From [Phialemoniopsis] sp. UDSM-2020 (taxonomy: Eukaryota > Ascomycota > Sordariomycetes > Thyridiales > Thyridiaceae), in assembly GCA_018873225.1 (NCBI GenBank), contig JAEILZ010000003.1, positions 1,240,001 through 1,304,000 of the forward strand: a DNA stretch of 64,000 bases, given 5' to 3'. How positions within the stretch are numbered: position 1 is the stretch's first letter; every line of letters starts with the position of its first letter. Of this stretch, positions 24,260 through 36,041 are shown piece by piece. A program made the translations under genes and the position numbers. The notes beneath the pieces are model-generated. The model had not been told where the DNA came from. It searched no databases and saw only the letters and a list, made by a program, of their open reading frames with translations.

Positions 24260-25502
24260 CTTAAATATTGTTTCTGGTGGCGAGAGAAGAGGGAGAAGGA
24301 GACAATACGTTTGTCAACGGTCGTTCGAAAGACTGAAGAAAAAAGGGTTCGAGGGCGTCGTGGCGAGAATAGAACAGACCAGCTGAAGAACGGCAAAGAT
24401 AATGATGCAAATCACACACGCCTTCGCGAAAGTATAGCACACACACTCACGCCGAAAAGAATGAATAGGGAGCCAAGAGAGAGAAGGGAAAGGCAAAAAG
24501 GGAGAAGGGGAAAAGCCAGCAGAGAGGGTCTCTGGGTGGTGGTGCCGCTCTGCGACGAGAATTGTCGGGGCCGTGGCCAGGGGCGGAGGTGGTCCGTTTC
24601 AGGATTGAAACGAAACGGGCAATTGACTGGCTGGGATGCGCTGCGTGTCACTGGAGCACGACGCTTGAAGAAGGCAAGGAAATGAAAAAAATACTATTGA
24701 CCTGGAAGCAGACGAGATATCGTCGTATGTAATAATCGCATCGGTATCGCGATGGGAGACGATTATGAGGTCTCAAAAATTGTGGTGGTTGTAGGTGTTG
24801 GGAGGAGTGTGAAGTTGAAGTTGGGGGTTGTTGCGGCTTAGTGTGACGGATCTGCCCCTGGACGTGCAGTAGGCGCTCGACTGTGATGGTCTTAATTGGA
24901 CCAACGCCTTTTTCGCATGTGATATCCACCTGATCAACTTTCTCACTGAAAGGCAGTCGAATGTATTTGCAAAATGAATTGAGACACTCACTATGCTGAA
25001 TGAAGCCTTCTACTAGCAGATACTTGAGAGAGACTTAAATGAGATGCTAACGGCTTGGAAGGAAGAAGACGGCGGGCTGCAAAGGCGGCAACCAAATCAA
25101 AAGCGTCTCTTATAAATTAGGCACAGAACAGCAAGGAAAACAGACCAGTCTTTCCCCAAACCAGGTGATTCATAGGGCGAGAAAAGTCCAAAGTGCTGTC
25201 ACAAGTATCAAATAAACCTGCGTTTCCAACATCACCGCCGAGCGAGGAATGACAGACTAAACCCAGGTGCCTTTGGTCCCTCCTTTCTTTGAAGGGCGAA
25301 GTTTGCGATGCTCGTACATTATGACATTATCTGGATATTGTACAGGACCTGGTCCGAATTTGTTCTAGCCCGTGCTGCTGTCACCTCGGACTACCTCTCC
25401 TTTAAGCTCATAACCATGATCTTCCTTTGGTAGGTCACATCTCGTGACCAATGCTTGTGCCCATCATCCACAGTCCTTCAAACTACTCGAAATGTTCTTG
25501 AA
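24260..25502. other. intergenic, promoter of the small secreted protein
   Basis: No gene is supported. The first 250 bases are rich in purines on the plus strand (CT-rich leader on the minus strand), consistent with a 5' UTR for the 61-residue secreted protein. The right end is the 3' flank of the Asterix-like gene. Confidence 0.5.
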
Positions 25503-26163
25503 TCACGCAGGGGGCGCCGGGGCCGGGGCCTCGGTGCCGGAACCGGGCTGTAGACCGGGCTGGGGAGGGAGGAACATGGGCATGTATGTGACGAGGAGGG
25601 ACATAACTATATGCATCGTCAGCTCGAGGTATCCTCTCGTGTATATGATAGAGGCAGTAGTGGCTTACCGGCCATGCCGACGGAAAAGTAGCCAGGAGTG
25701 GCCTGGTTCTTCCGCGACTCCTCGCTCTCGCCGAGCCAGCTCTGTACGCTGAAAACGACAGCAGCCCTATCAAAGACGTTAGCCCACCGCATCCTAGAAG
25801 AATTGCTCGTCTCTGAGATCCTTCTGCGCGCCGCCCCGTTGTCTTGTAAAGTAAAGAGGTATCGACCATGCCACCTCATGTCTCTGGCCTGGATCTCATG
25901 TGCTACGCTGCATAGCTCGGGGTAGGCGGACTCGAAACGTACCAGCCGACATAACGGTTGCGCATGAACATTGCGGCCATAGGGAGGGTCGAAGAAAGCG
26001 TTGACGAGAAGTCGGACGCATCGCTCTTGGCCGAGGGCTCCTGGTAAGGGACGACTGTTTAGGAGAAGACGGGGTTAGTTTCCAGGTGGCGCAAAGGGTC
26101 ATTCGGGGGCAATCGAGTCAACTCACCCAGGTCCGGGCGGCGCATCTCCTTCTTGGACGACAT
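25503..26163 (-). CDS. Asterix / PAT-complex subunit (WDR83OS homologue, UPF0139)
   Basis: Four short exons (26163-26127, 26054-25943, 25766-25669, 25606-25503) encode 116 residues, none of which shows up as one long frame. The start MSSKKEMRRPDL, the block STLPMAAMFMRNRYVGW, the segment QSWLGESEESRKN and the end MSLLVTYMPMFLPP match the eukaryote-wide Asterix family. In animals Asterix pairs with CCDC47 in the PAT complex, an ER intramembrane chaperone that shields polar transmembrane helices during insertion at the Sec61 translocon. Two or three hydrophobic segments are expected after residue 35. The Pro/Ala/Gly-rich C-terminal tail (about 20 residues) is typical of fungal members. Intron phases all agree, which makes the model secure. 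Function is by homology. Confidence 0.93.
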
Positions 26164-28978
26164 CTTGAACTTCGCTGCTTACTAGCGACAGAGCAAGGAT
26201 GATTGGGGCGTTGCGACGGAGTGCTGCTTTCACAATGTCAAGCTGATGAGAGCTGTCCCCTATACTTTGGCTCTGCCCGCACAATGAAGTCAACTGCTAC
26301 CCCAGCCTTATTTTGCCTAGCTCAGGATTACCTAAGCTAAAGTAGATAGGTCTCCTCCTCTTCCCCCAACCCTCTCCCAAGAGCCTAGCCCATTGGTAGC
26401 CCGCCCACCAGACCAGCTGGAGGCTTGCTTGCGGGGGAAAGCGTCCAAAAGTCCCTGTGCAGATTCATCCAAGCCATTGGGACCAGACGGTCGATTTCAT
26501 TACGTTTGGTTTGCTGTGCACAGGCTCAAATCCCCTCAACTCGTCTTTTTTTGTCTCAGTCTTGAACTTTGAGAGTCGCTCCTCTGGCATGGTTGATCCA
26601 ACTCCCGTGTTTTCTTCACTCACACCCTCATCGTACAGAGACATGTCGGTAGTTCGTATCAATCTAAGTGATGCTCATCATGTGTGACCAGAATGACCTC
26701 GGAATATTTAATCTATCGCCTGTCACGGATAGGAGGCCGTGGTGGATACCACACGACGTGCACCGATGTTGGGGGAGCCACGCATCAAAGACCCTAGTTC
26801 GGCCCTGGAGTCGGTTGCCGTACATAGGTCGGGCGCGGAGGATCTCGCTCAAGCTTTCCAGTATCTCTTTCCGTTAATACTCTACCGTTGCATGCAAAGG
26901 TTGCGGGCCGAAGTACGATCTCGCTGTCAGGTATCGACCGTTGGGCGAAGGGTTATCCCACTTCCCAACCCATTACCGGTCAGTACTAGAGCATCACTAT
27001 CATAGTGAAGAGAAAATCTCTCGTGCGTCACATTTTTGGCTCCTTCAATAGTCACAGGGTAGTGAATATGGGTTGGTGCAAATGTCTCATCGCCACTCGA
27101 CACCACAGATGCTTTAGCACTGAATCGGCTATGTGCCCATTGGGCAGGCGGGGCGTGGCCGCGCATCCGAGATGGTTTCTGGCTGGCTGAGGGTTGGGAA
27201 CCAAGCCCCCAATACCCTCTGACCATCGTACATGCAGCTGGGCACTCCAAGCACACACCCGCAGACGATATCAGGCTATCTGACGCACTAGATCTCAAGA
27301 GAGAATGAATACCTGGTTCACGTTCCCCTTGTCATCCCTGACGTAAGATAGGAGGAGCATGAGATTGGGGAGTGGAAGAGAAGAACAGACGATGCTTTGT
27401 GCAAATTTGTCCTTTTTGTTCATTATCTGCATTATTTTCTTATTACTCCATACTTTAAGTGACTCCATACTCTGTTCGGCACGTTGGTTCCTACCGGATG
27501 GGGTATTGCGGGTTGTTCGGGGTTTCTAGGGCGAAGCGATAGGGAGTCGGCAAGTTTGAGTCAATGTGTAATCAAATATTGGCAGCACGCGGCGTCGGGT
27601 CCAGTATGGACCATCGTGGGTATTTCGTGGGTAGCCAAGGATGACTTGAGGACAAGCGTCTCTCTAGCGGGTGATTTGTCAGTGGCGCAATTCCCGGGGG
27701 CTCGGGGGAGATTTCGGGGAGTGGGTAGAGGCAAGAACGAAAAGGGGATATCGAGTCAAACTCCTATAGTACAATGCAGTGCATGACCAGGAGATGTATG
27801 GGTGTGTCTTATTCTCAGAGACACTTTGTTGCGTTGAGAAGCAGGCCGGAGGAACAACGGGAACTTGCCGTAGAGTGGCGCGCTGTGTCGAGTCCTTTCA
27901 GGTTTCTTCTTGTTCTGGCTGACAACGGGCCCTGTGCGAGATAGGTGATCCCGAGCGAAAAAAGAGACAAATCAGTAATGACAGGGGGCAGGGGTCTTCT
28001 ATCTTCGTCCGGTTGGCTGCGAGCTCCATCGTACCCGTGCCGTCCGGGCGACCCTGAGCCTGTATGTAGATCCCCAGTCGGTATCTCGAGTTGTACTTGC
28101 ATTACAGACAGGCGACGAGAGCACACTGGGCAGGGGAACTATGACGGCAGGTGGAAGCAAGTTATGAAGAGGAAAAGGGCCTTTTGGCGATTGCGCGCGG
28201 ACATACACACACACACTCTCTCTCTCTCTCTTTCTCTTGTCTCGAAATACCCGACGCCTGCCTGCCTCTTGTCTCGTTTCCCGCACCTAGTTACCGTGTG
28301 TGCCAGGGACTTTGTACTTTGTAGATTCCCGCCCACTTAACATCCATCGACTTCCCTAGTGCAGTAAGTAAAATCTACGGAGATCCCTGGTCGCACGCCA
28401 GGCGAGACCCGGCTCCCAGCAGCAGCGCACAGGTGCTAGGGCCACACACTAGTGCGGGTGCTACATGTACCGCCAAAAAAGCAAGTGCGCAATTCATTCG
28501 AGGTGCTCCAGTCTGCGTGAGTGAGCGCACACGGCGGCCACCGCATCCGCATCCGCCCTCTTTCTACACACCCACCTGGCCAAACGCCGCTTGGGGTCAG
28601 CCAACCACTGCCATCCTAATCTGGGACAGGACGACATTCAACTACACACCATCCCAGAACCCCATCCCATCTAGATCTCTCCCTCCCCCCGCCGTACTCC
28701 CTACAGCCTCGCTCTGTTTATCTTCATCTTTCATCTCGAAAGCTTCTTCTTTCTGCGACGCTTCGGATTCCGATCAATCACCCCCACACATTCGACCTTG
28801 GTACCGAGGGGCCCATATATTCTTACCGCCTCAGCCTCACCTAATCCGTCGAGTACCTCTCCCCGACCTCGACTGGTTCTCGGCAACCGTTGAGCCACAA
28901 CCTCAACCCCATCAACCACGTCTCCAGACTACCAAAATACCGGATCGCAGATATGCTGCTCACGCTTTGCCGCCAGCG
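26164..28978. other. 2.8-kb spacer and MED12 leader
   Basis: Divergent promoter region between the Asterix-like gene (-) and MED12 (+). From 28433 to 28978 the plus strand is open in frame with MED12 (182 codons, very Pro/Ser-rich). I treat this as 5' leader, because the ATG at 28979 gives the family-like start. A CA/CT microsatellite lies at about 28204-28236. Confidence 0.5.
28204..28236. repeat. (CA)n-(CT)n microsatellite
   Basis: A run of CA dinucleotides passes directly into a run of CT dinucleotides, about 33 bases in all, some 750 bases upstream of the MED12 start codon. It is probably length-variable between strains. Confidence 0.85.
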
Positions 28979-31900
28979 ATGACCTCGAGACCCTCTCTGG
29001 GCGTCCAGCAGCGACAGCCCCAGAGGTCGCTGAGCGGCTCTGGCATCCCCCAGAGGCCACCGCACCAGCGCACTCTTTCTCAACAATACCTACCGCCGTC
29101 GCCCATACGGAAAGAGGCCTTTTCTGACTTCAACACCCCAGATGCCGGCGATGTCGCGCAGGGTAGGATGGGCAGTCTCCGACGGGGAGGGTCCCGGCTC
29201 AAGCTGGAACTCTCCCACGAGACGTCGGACCAGACGCTCATCACCGAATCCCCCAGCGCTCTCGAATCGTCGCGAGCCTTCACACCATCGCGGATAATGC
29301 CCGCATCAGAACCGTCAGAGCTTGGAGACATGAGCCCCCAGGCGTCGACACAGGGCGACGCAGATTCCGGACGCTTACCCATGCCGAAGCGTCGCCCTCG
29401 ATTTGCGCAAGCCACCAACCGGCCCGCTGCTACAAAAGCGACACCGGCGCCACCTGCGAAAAAAGACGTGCGCCCCAAGATATGGACTGTAGAGGTTCCG
29501 GCGGATGCGCCACGTTTCTCAAAGCGCGGAAGGGTCGACCCGAGAACCAAGATCGCGGCCCCAGCCTCGGGCAGTGGTACCGATACCTCTCTGACCGGAA
29601 ATGCCGACTTCTTTCCATGGTCTGGCGGCCACGCCGAGGACCAGTGGTCAGAACAGATCATCCGATCGGGCTACTTCGACAAGCCTCCAGCTTCCGGGAC
29701 CACCGAGACATCGTCTGCCAAAGCCGCTCTGTTCCCCATGCTGAAGCACAAAACGGGATTGCACATGCTCTCTTCCATATTCACAGGCGTTCTAGGACAG
29801 AGGAGACACAGTGGTCAGATCAACCCGACCTCGACGTTCAAACCCCCTCCGCGAGTGACGGTCACAGATTCTAAGCGGGAAGGCTGGCTGAAGGACTTGG
29901 CAACGCCGACCATTCCGATCCGCCGCCTGAGTCGCACTATTCCACATGGCATCCGCGGCAAGGTCCTACTAGATCAATGCCTAAACAAAGAAATACCTAC
30001 AGATCGCGCAGTCTGGCTGGCAAAGAACGTGGGCGCGAACGAGCTGAGGGCCTTCAGACGCAAGGGCGTCAATGGCGCTTTCGTTATGGGTGGCGAGACC
30101 AAATGGCTCAAGGACTGGACTGGCAGTGTGGAGCAATTCCTCGAAACCAGGATATCCGCGTTTACCGACGACGACTGGAAGGCCAAGGTCAACTATGCGT
30201 AAGTGAAACGTCGGCGATCTTGCCTATTCAACACATCGACTAACACCATGACAGCATACGTCTTGCGACTAACTTATATGCCGAACACCTATTGGACCGA
30301 GATCACTATATGGACTGGCTAGTCTCCAGCCTAGAAAACAGCACGCAGGCAAAGCTTCCCATGTGGATATTGCTTGTTCAGATATACCTCAAAGACATCT
30401 TGTCACTTAGAAGGCATGGCCGCAGGCTGGTGACCGCACTCCTGAGCCACCATGCAGCAGTAAGTTGACGATCCCGATGCTGTCTTCAATGCTGTCAAGC
30501 TAACATGCACCAGATTCAGTCCAATCCCGATAAAGACATCCTTCAACCACTAACCTCAAACCTCTCGTCACTTGTCAACAAGATCCTGAAGAACAGCCCT
30601 CATAATTTCGTCTGTCCCTCCATGTGGCCGAAATACCGGGACAGCGTTGAGTCGTCACTCACCCCTGATGATGCTCGAATCCACTCTGCCTTCAAACACG
30701 TCAACAATAGGAACGAGCAGGTCGCTGTTGACAGTGTTCGAACAAACCCCGCGGCGAGAAACGTGTTGGTGAGGTTGCTGGACTCCACGCTGCAATCCCC
30801 TATCTCGAACGAGCTCGCGGCGCAGTGCTGGTCGGTCAGCAGAGACAAAAGTGCCTTGGTTAGGACTGTTTTGGATTGGTGCACATCCCTTTACAGATCC
30901 GGAATGGCCAAGGTGTATGTGGCTGCCCGTCTTCTGACGACATGGAACAACCACGGTGTCGATGTTACGACCGCCATTCTCGACTTTATGGGCTCGGAGA
31001 AGCCAGAGGAGCCTCAACGCAAGAAGATAGTATACCATCTTGTCTCTGAACTTATCCGATACGGCGACTTTTCGATTTCGCGCTATGTGGAATGGCTTAT
31101 TGCGCGTGGTGGCTTGCACAGCCCGGAGGACGTGGACCCGGAAGCCCCTGTCGACACGCGACTGCTGATCGAACTTCCGGTCCATTCCATGAGCGATTCG
31201 CTGAGGACATTACGAGCAAGCATGCTCCGCAGAGCCTCCTATGTGGTCGACGACGAGTCTCAAGACTTTGCTATGGCCATCGATGCCATCCAGACATGCA
31301 TCGGCTTTCCTCTCGGACACGACATACCTATGAACGGAAGAAAGCCGATGTCGGTCGGCAAACTGTCCAAGAGAATCGGTAAGAGCAGTCGCGCTCTCAA
31401 GACCGAGATTGCATCGTGGTTGAGAGATGCCTCTGTTCGCATGGATGCAGGGGCGAAAGGCGAAAAAGAAGGACTTGGTATCTCACTCTCTCTTTTCGCC
31501 GCTATGCGATCTATGCTTGAAGCTGCCGAAGACTACTCAATGTTGGCTCAGGTGCTGGAAGTTGCATCTGGGATGTCTGACGTTGAGCTCTTGGCTTCTT
31601 GTGCCGACACCATCAGCCTTCATCTGGAGGTATTCGCAGCCATCGGCAAAGCCCAGGAGCTGTTCGCATCTCTGCTAGCGAGATTAAAGGCCTTGGTAGA
31701 TGGTCAAGGCCTGGCAGCACGGCCTCTACTGGCTGCTTTGGCAAGCTTAGCACCGCGCTTGCCCGGTCACGAGGAGCTCGGGTCACAACTCAACAATGAC
31801 CTGGTCCGTAGCGATCGGAGCACAATGGTCGACGCTTGTTCGCCAGTCTCCGATAACATGGCTCTCAGGCTGCAAGATGCGGAGAGCGAGCTGCACGAAG

Positions 31901-33723
31901 AAATCGAGAAGCTCCTAATGAACGGCACGAGTATGGATCGGAATACGATGGAGAGGCTATTCGGTACAGTCATTGAGAGGCTTCAGGGTTGCTGGGCCAA
32001 GGTCGACGACGAGCGGCAGCGAGCATACGCGCTTCTTTTGACCCGTCTGCGGTTGTTCGATGTACACCATTTCGATAATCTCATGTCGAAATGGCTGTGC
32101 ATGGTGCGCACATCCGTCGAGCGACCCCCTCTCCAGCATATTTTCCCCCTCCTTGTCAGCACGGGCTGCTTGGGGCTGCCGTTAGTTCTCGCCAGTGCCT
32201 CTGACCGCATCCCCGCCAATAGTGCCTTGAACAGGGCTCCTCCCAGCTCAATTGTACAGAGTACCTGGAAGACGCGATATGTTCAAGGGGTTCTCCAGCT
32301 TCTGGGTCAGCCCCTTCCACATCACCCAATGCTCAGCGACGAGGAGTGCTACCGATATTCCGTTCTACAAAGCCAGACGGGCAAGACGCATCTAAAGGAG
32401 CTGCTCGTCCTTTTCCGAACTGCCTTGGCCGAGTATTCCCTTTGCAAGCAGCACGGCGGCACCGATCTCCCGCTCGACGAACCTCAGACTCTCAACCGTT
32501 TACTGGAGCATCTCAAGACCTTGGCTGTGATGGACTCTACCTCTGTTTCTCAAGCTCTGACGGCGAGGAGCGCGGACCCAGCGATTGCTGCGTACCTCGA
32601 GGAACTGACTACCAAGTTGCTCATCCCTAATTGCTCGGAAGGAGAGCACATTTCGTTCGAAAAGGTTCTCGAGCTTACCAACGAGTTCACCTTGCCGTTC
32701 TGTCAACTCAAACTCGTTGCGAGTCTGGGATCTGGTGATACCAAAACCGCAGACGCCGCTGATGGGGTCCAGTCCCACCTGGAGATGTTTGCGAAGGCGA
32801 TGGACAACGCTATCGAAGCCAGAAACATCACATGGACCGGAATGCTGTCGTGCCTGAGCCCGGAAATCACGCAGCACCTGAAGAACAGAGCCCAAGCTCG
32901 TTTTTTCGACGTCATCCCTTCTATGAAGAACCCCTCGCCACCAGAGAGGACGCTCGAGCAAAGTGTGCAAATGGCTGAAAACCTGCTTTCCGTCATTGAT
33001 GCCGTTGTCAGGGAGGGCACCATGGGCCGACCACCGCAGCTAATCGCGGCGATGGCTGACAAGCTGGCCGACATGTGGGAGATTCTTTCGACGGGCGACC
33101 TCGCCTCCAAGAAGGCTGTGGTTAAGCACTGGCTCCCACTGCTCCTGACCTTTACGACTCTCCACACCACGACCTTTGACACATCGAAGGCGAGCAACGA
33201 GATCCGCGGTAGGATTCTCCTCATCTTTTCTGGCATTCTCCAAGAGCTCGACGTACTGCCTCCGGATGCCGAGCTGGACCATCAGCTGAAGGAGCGTGTC
33301 TTTGATCTCGGGCTTGTGCTCGTGGACAATCTAGCCGACGATACCCGCCTGCAGTGCGTGCGTATCTTGCGCGATTCGACCAGCGACCAGAGAACCCAGT
33401 ACATATTCTCATTTGCGCCGCCGCCTTGGGATCATCTCATGCTCTCGCATCGAGACAGGCCAGGATCAGTGGCTTCAACAGCCGCGGCTGCTGCCGCCAA
33501 CAACAATAGCAACAGCAACAGCACTCAGGGACAGACTCCCGCACCTCCCACACCGGCACCACCGCGCTACATGGGCATGGGCGTCTGGAGCCAGCAGCAG
33601 CCCGAGAGGTTGTCCAAATTTGTGTATAGACAGTGGGACGTGATCAGCGATCCGAACCCGAATGTTGGAGAGAACGACTCGAGCCTGAACCTCAGCCTGT
33701 TTGAGGCCATCAAGCTTCAGTGA
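28979..33723 (+). CDS. SRB8: Mediator complex subunit 12 (SRB8)
   Basis: Three exons (28979-30198, 30255-30459, 30514-33723) encode 1544 residues, in the range for Sordariomycete MED12. MED12 is part of the CDK8 kinase module of Mediator, which activates the CDK8/cyclin C pair and represses or tunes RNA polymerase II transcription in the nucleus. The diagnostic Med12 domain lies at about residues 280-345 (FKPPPRV, REGWLKDLA and the following IPHGIRGKVLL, DRAVWLAKNVGANELRAFRRKG). The rest is a long alpha-helical region without catalytic motifs, as expected. The N-terminus is Pro/Ser/Arg-rich and disordered. Near the C-terminus there is a low-complexity Ala/Asn/Ser and Pro stretch (about residues 1465-1500). 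The ATG at 28979 was preferred over the upstream in-frame start because it gives the usual MTSRPS-like beginning. Confidence 0.94.
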
Positions 33724-36041
33724 CGCTGCACATGTGTGTTTTGCATATTTATTGGTTTTTGTGTTTTTGTGTTTATTTTTTTTATTTTTTTTTTGTCTTT
33801 GTTCTTGTCTTGTTTACATCATCAAGTTCTTGCATCGAGAGGCACTGTTGGAGATACCATTGACGATATTGATACACTCGGGGGAACCGGACGGCATTGC
33901 GTGGCGTGGCTCTTTTCAGGAGGGGTTGTGATGGATATGACGCTCGACGACCTGCGTTTTGCACGCCTCTGTTTCGTTTTTGATTGCTAGGAGATGCGCA
34001 GCGTTGTGTCATTGATACTGTTGGAAGTATATACGCCAGAGCGTGGCATCAATCGACGGTGGAGCCCCTTTTGATTAGGGGCATCGTGTACGGAAGTGGC
34101 ATTCGGCGAGATATCCGGATCGCGTATAGAGCATATGGCATCAATGGCACAGGCAATGAATGAATTTTGAAGAGAGGAAATAGTTGGTATACACATACAA
34201 TGGGGCAGCCAGGTTAGACGAGATGGTGCCAGAGGAGCTGGGGTCACAGTCCATCCAGTGTGTTTTATTTTCCGCATCATGATATCCAAATCCGAACATG
34301 GTTCAAATTTCAAGCCGAAGAGTATACTTTTATCGTGAATTCAAGGCTCTTAGAGTCGTCTTGCTTGCCTCGGCCTTCGGCCCTTGTTTGACCTAGAGTG
34401 AGATGATGAACCTGCAAGTTTTGGCAACGGTCTCTCAAGTTGTGTGAGGTACGTACTCCGCGGACTACTGATATGGTCTCACTGCAGCCGAAAAGGAGAT
34501 ATACGAGAAAGGAGGATTTTCAAGAAGAGGAGCAGCTCCGCAGAGGATATGATAATATTCAGCATACCGCTGTCTTGGCGAAATGAGGTCTGCAGCCGAG
34601 TGCCTCCGCTTGCATTTGCCCCTGTTGTCGACCCCTCGGGGCAAGGCAGAATGTGCGTAATGCCGTTGGCAGAACGCCTTGTTCGTTTCGAAAGGCAACT
34701 CCTGTTATACTTGACATTCCTCTTCTCGTCCTGGTGCCATCTTCCCGTGTCATCTTGTCTCTGCACGATGTAACGAGAGCTGAACCTTGCCGGGCTGAAC
34801 TCCGGGGTTTGCTGTCTCGCAATAACCAGACCCGAGGAGGGGGAAGGGACTATCTACCGGCGCGTGCACTGAGGGCCGGGCCCGGGTATTGATTGACGGC
34901 CGGTAGAATCCTGCCATGGGCCCGGGTGTCACTGATACGCGTGTTACGCGTCCACAGCGAAAGGGGGAAGATATATGTACCGGTATGTTCCATCTTGGCA
35001 AGTCTTGCTCAGTGATGTCATTTACAGAGAGGGAAGCGGCCGCAGCAGTAGGAGACCTCTTCTCCAAATCCAGTAGACTTGCATCAAATATGTCATTCCT
35101 CGACAGCGTGTGTCTTGTCTTGCTTTGCTCTTGTGCACCACTGTATGTTGGCCTGCCGAGTAGGTAACCTAACCCTTGAATGCGCCCCACGGCCAACTCC
35201 GGGCGGTTCCTAGAAAGAGTGGATACGTACGAATGAGCGAATTGGGAGAGGGTGGCTGTGCCATGGTCTGTGTTTGGGAGAGCAGGGAGACCCTTTTTGG
35301 GCGGTCGTGGCCCAGATCTGTTTGGTCTGGTGGAGCGGGTGGGCTAGTAAGAAGATACTTTCCATGTGTGGGCGTCGGAGTGTGGAAGCATGTCCTTCTT
35401 TAACGAAATGGCCGCTACCCCGGGTCTCAATAAAGTGGGTGGCTTGGGAGGCAACCCAAAGCTTCGGCCACCAGCCGACGAAACCAGCACAACAGCACAG
35501 CACATGCAAGAAGCGGCACAGCACACAAGCAAGCCCTTGAGTGCATCAGCAGTGCAGCCAGTCTGGTAGGCAATTCAACGTCCATCATCATAGTTACTTG
35601 GTAGCGCCCAGACAAAAGCACAGGCCGTTGGAGGCCCGTTTCCTTGCTTCCAAGGTTCTACCACCCACCTCGGCGCTGCCCCCACCGCCCAGTGAGGCTG
35701 AAGAAGCACCAGCACTCGTTTAATTTGTTACGACAAGCGATTGACAGAGAAAGCGTGACTTTTGTTCGAGATTCCAGGGATTACGACATTGGTTTCTCAG
35801 ACCTCAATCCTCCCTTCTCCATCTTCACATCAACTTCTTTGTTTCCTTATAAGCTTGCCCATATAGCGAGCGACCCGCTTCCCATCTTCAGGCACCAGTG
35901 TCTCGACTCGCAGTACCAGCCCGTCGTCCCAGTCTTGGCTCTCTCTCTCACTCTGTGACGTGACGACGCCTCTTTTCACTCACTTCCAGCTATCCCGGGT
36001 TCATCCCCCCATCTCAGTAGCAGAATCCAATTGCCCATTAA
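33724..36041. other. 2.3-kb spacer upstream of the zinc-finger gene
   Basis: No gene is supported. A T-rich tract follows the MED12 stop (about 33745-33815), in the expected place for transcript ends. Frames of up to about 150 codons at 34430-35540 overlap on both strands and have no domains. The last 400 bases are C/T-rich and probably form the leader of the zinc-finger gene. Confidence 0.45.

Noticed and set aside
28204..28236. Short tandem repeat considered as CRISPR-like
   Set aside because: It is a plain dinucleotide microsatellite without spacers, in a eukaryotic genome.
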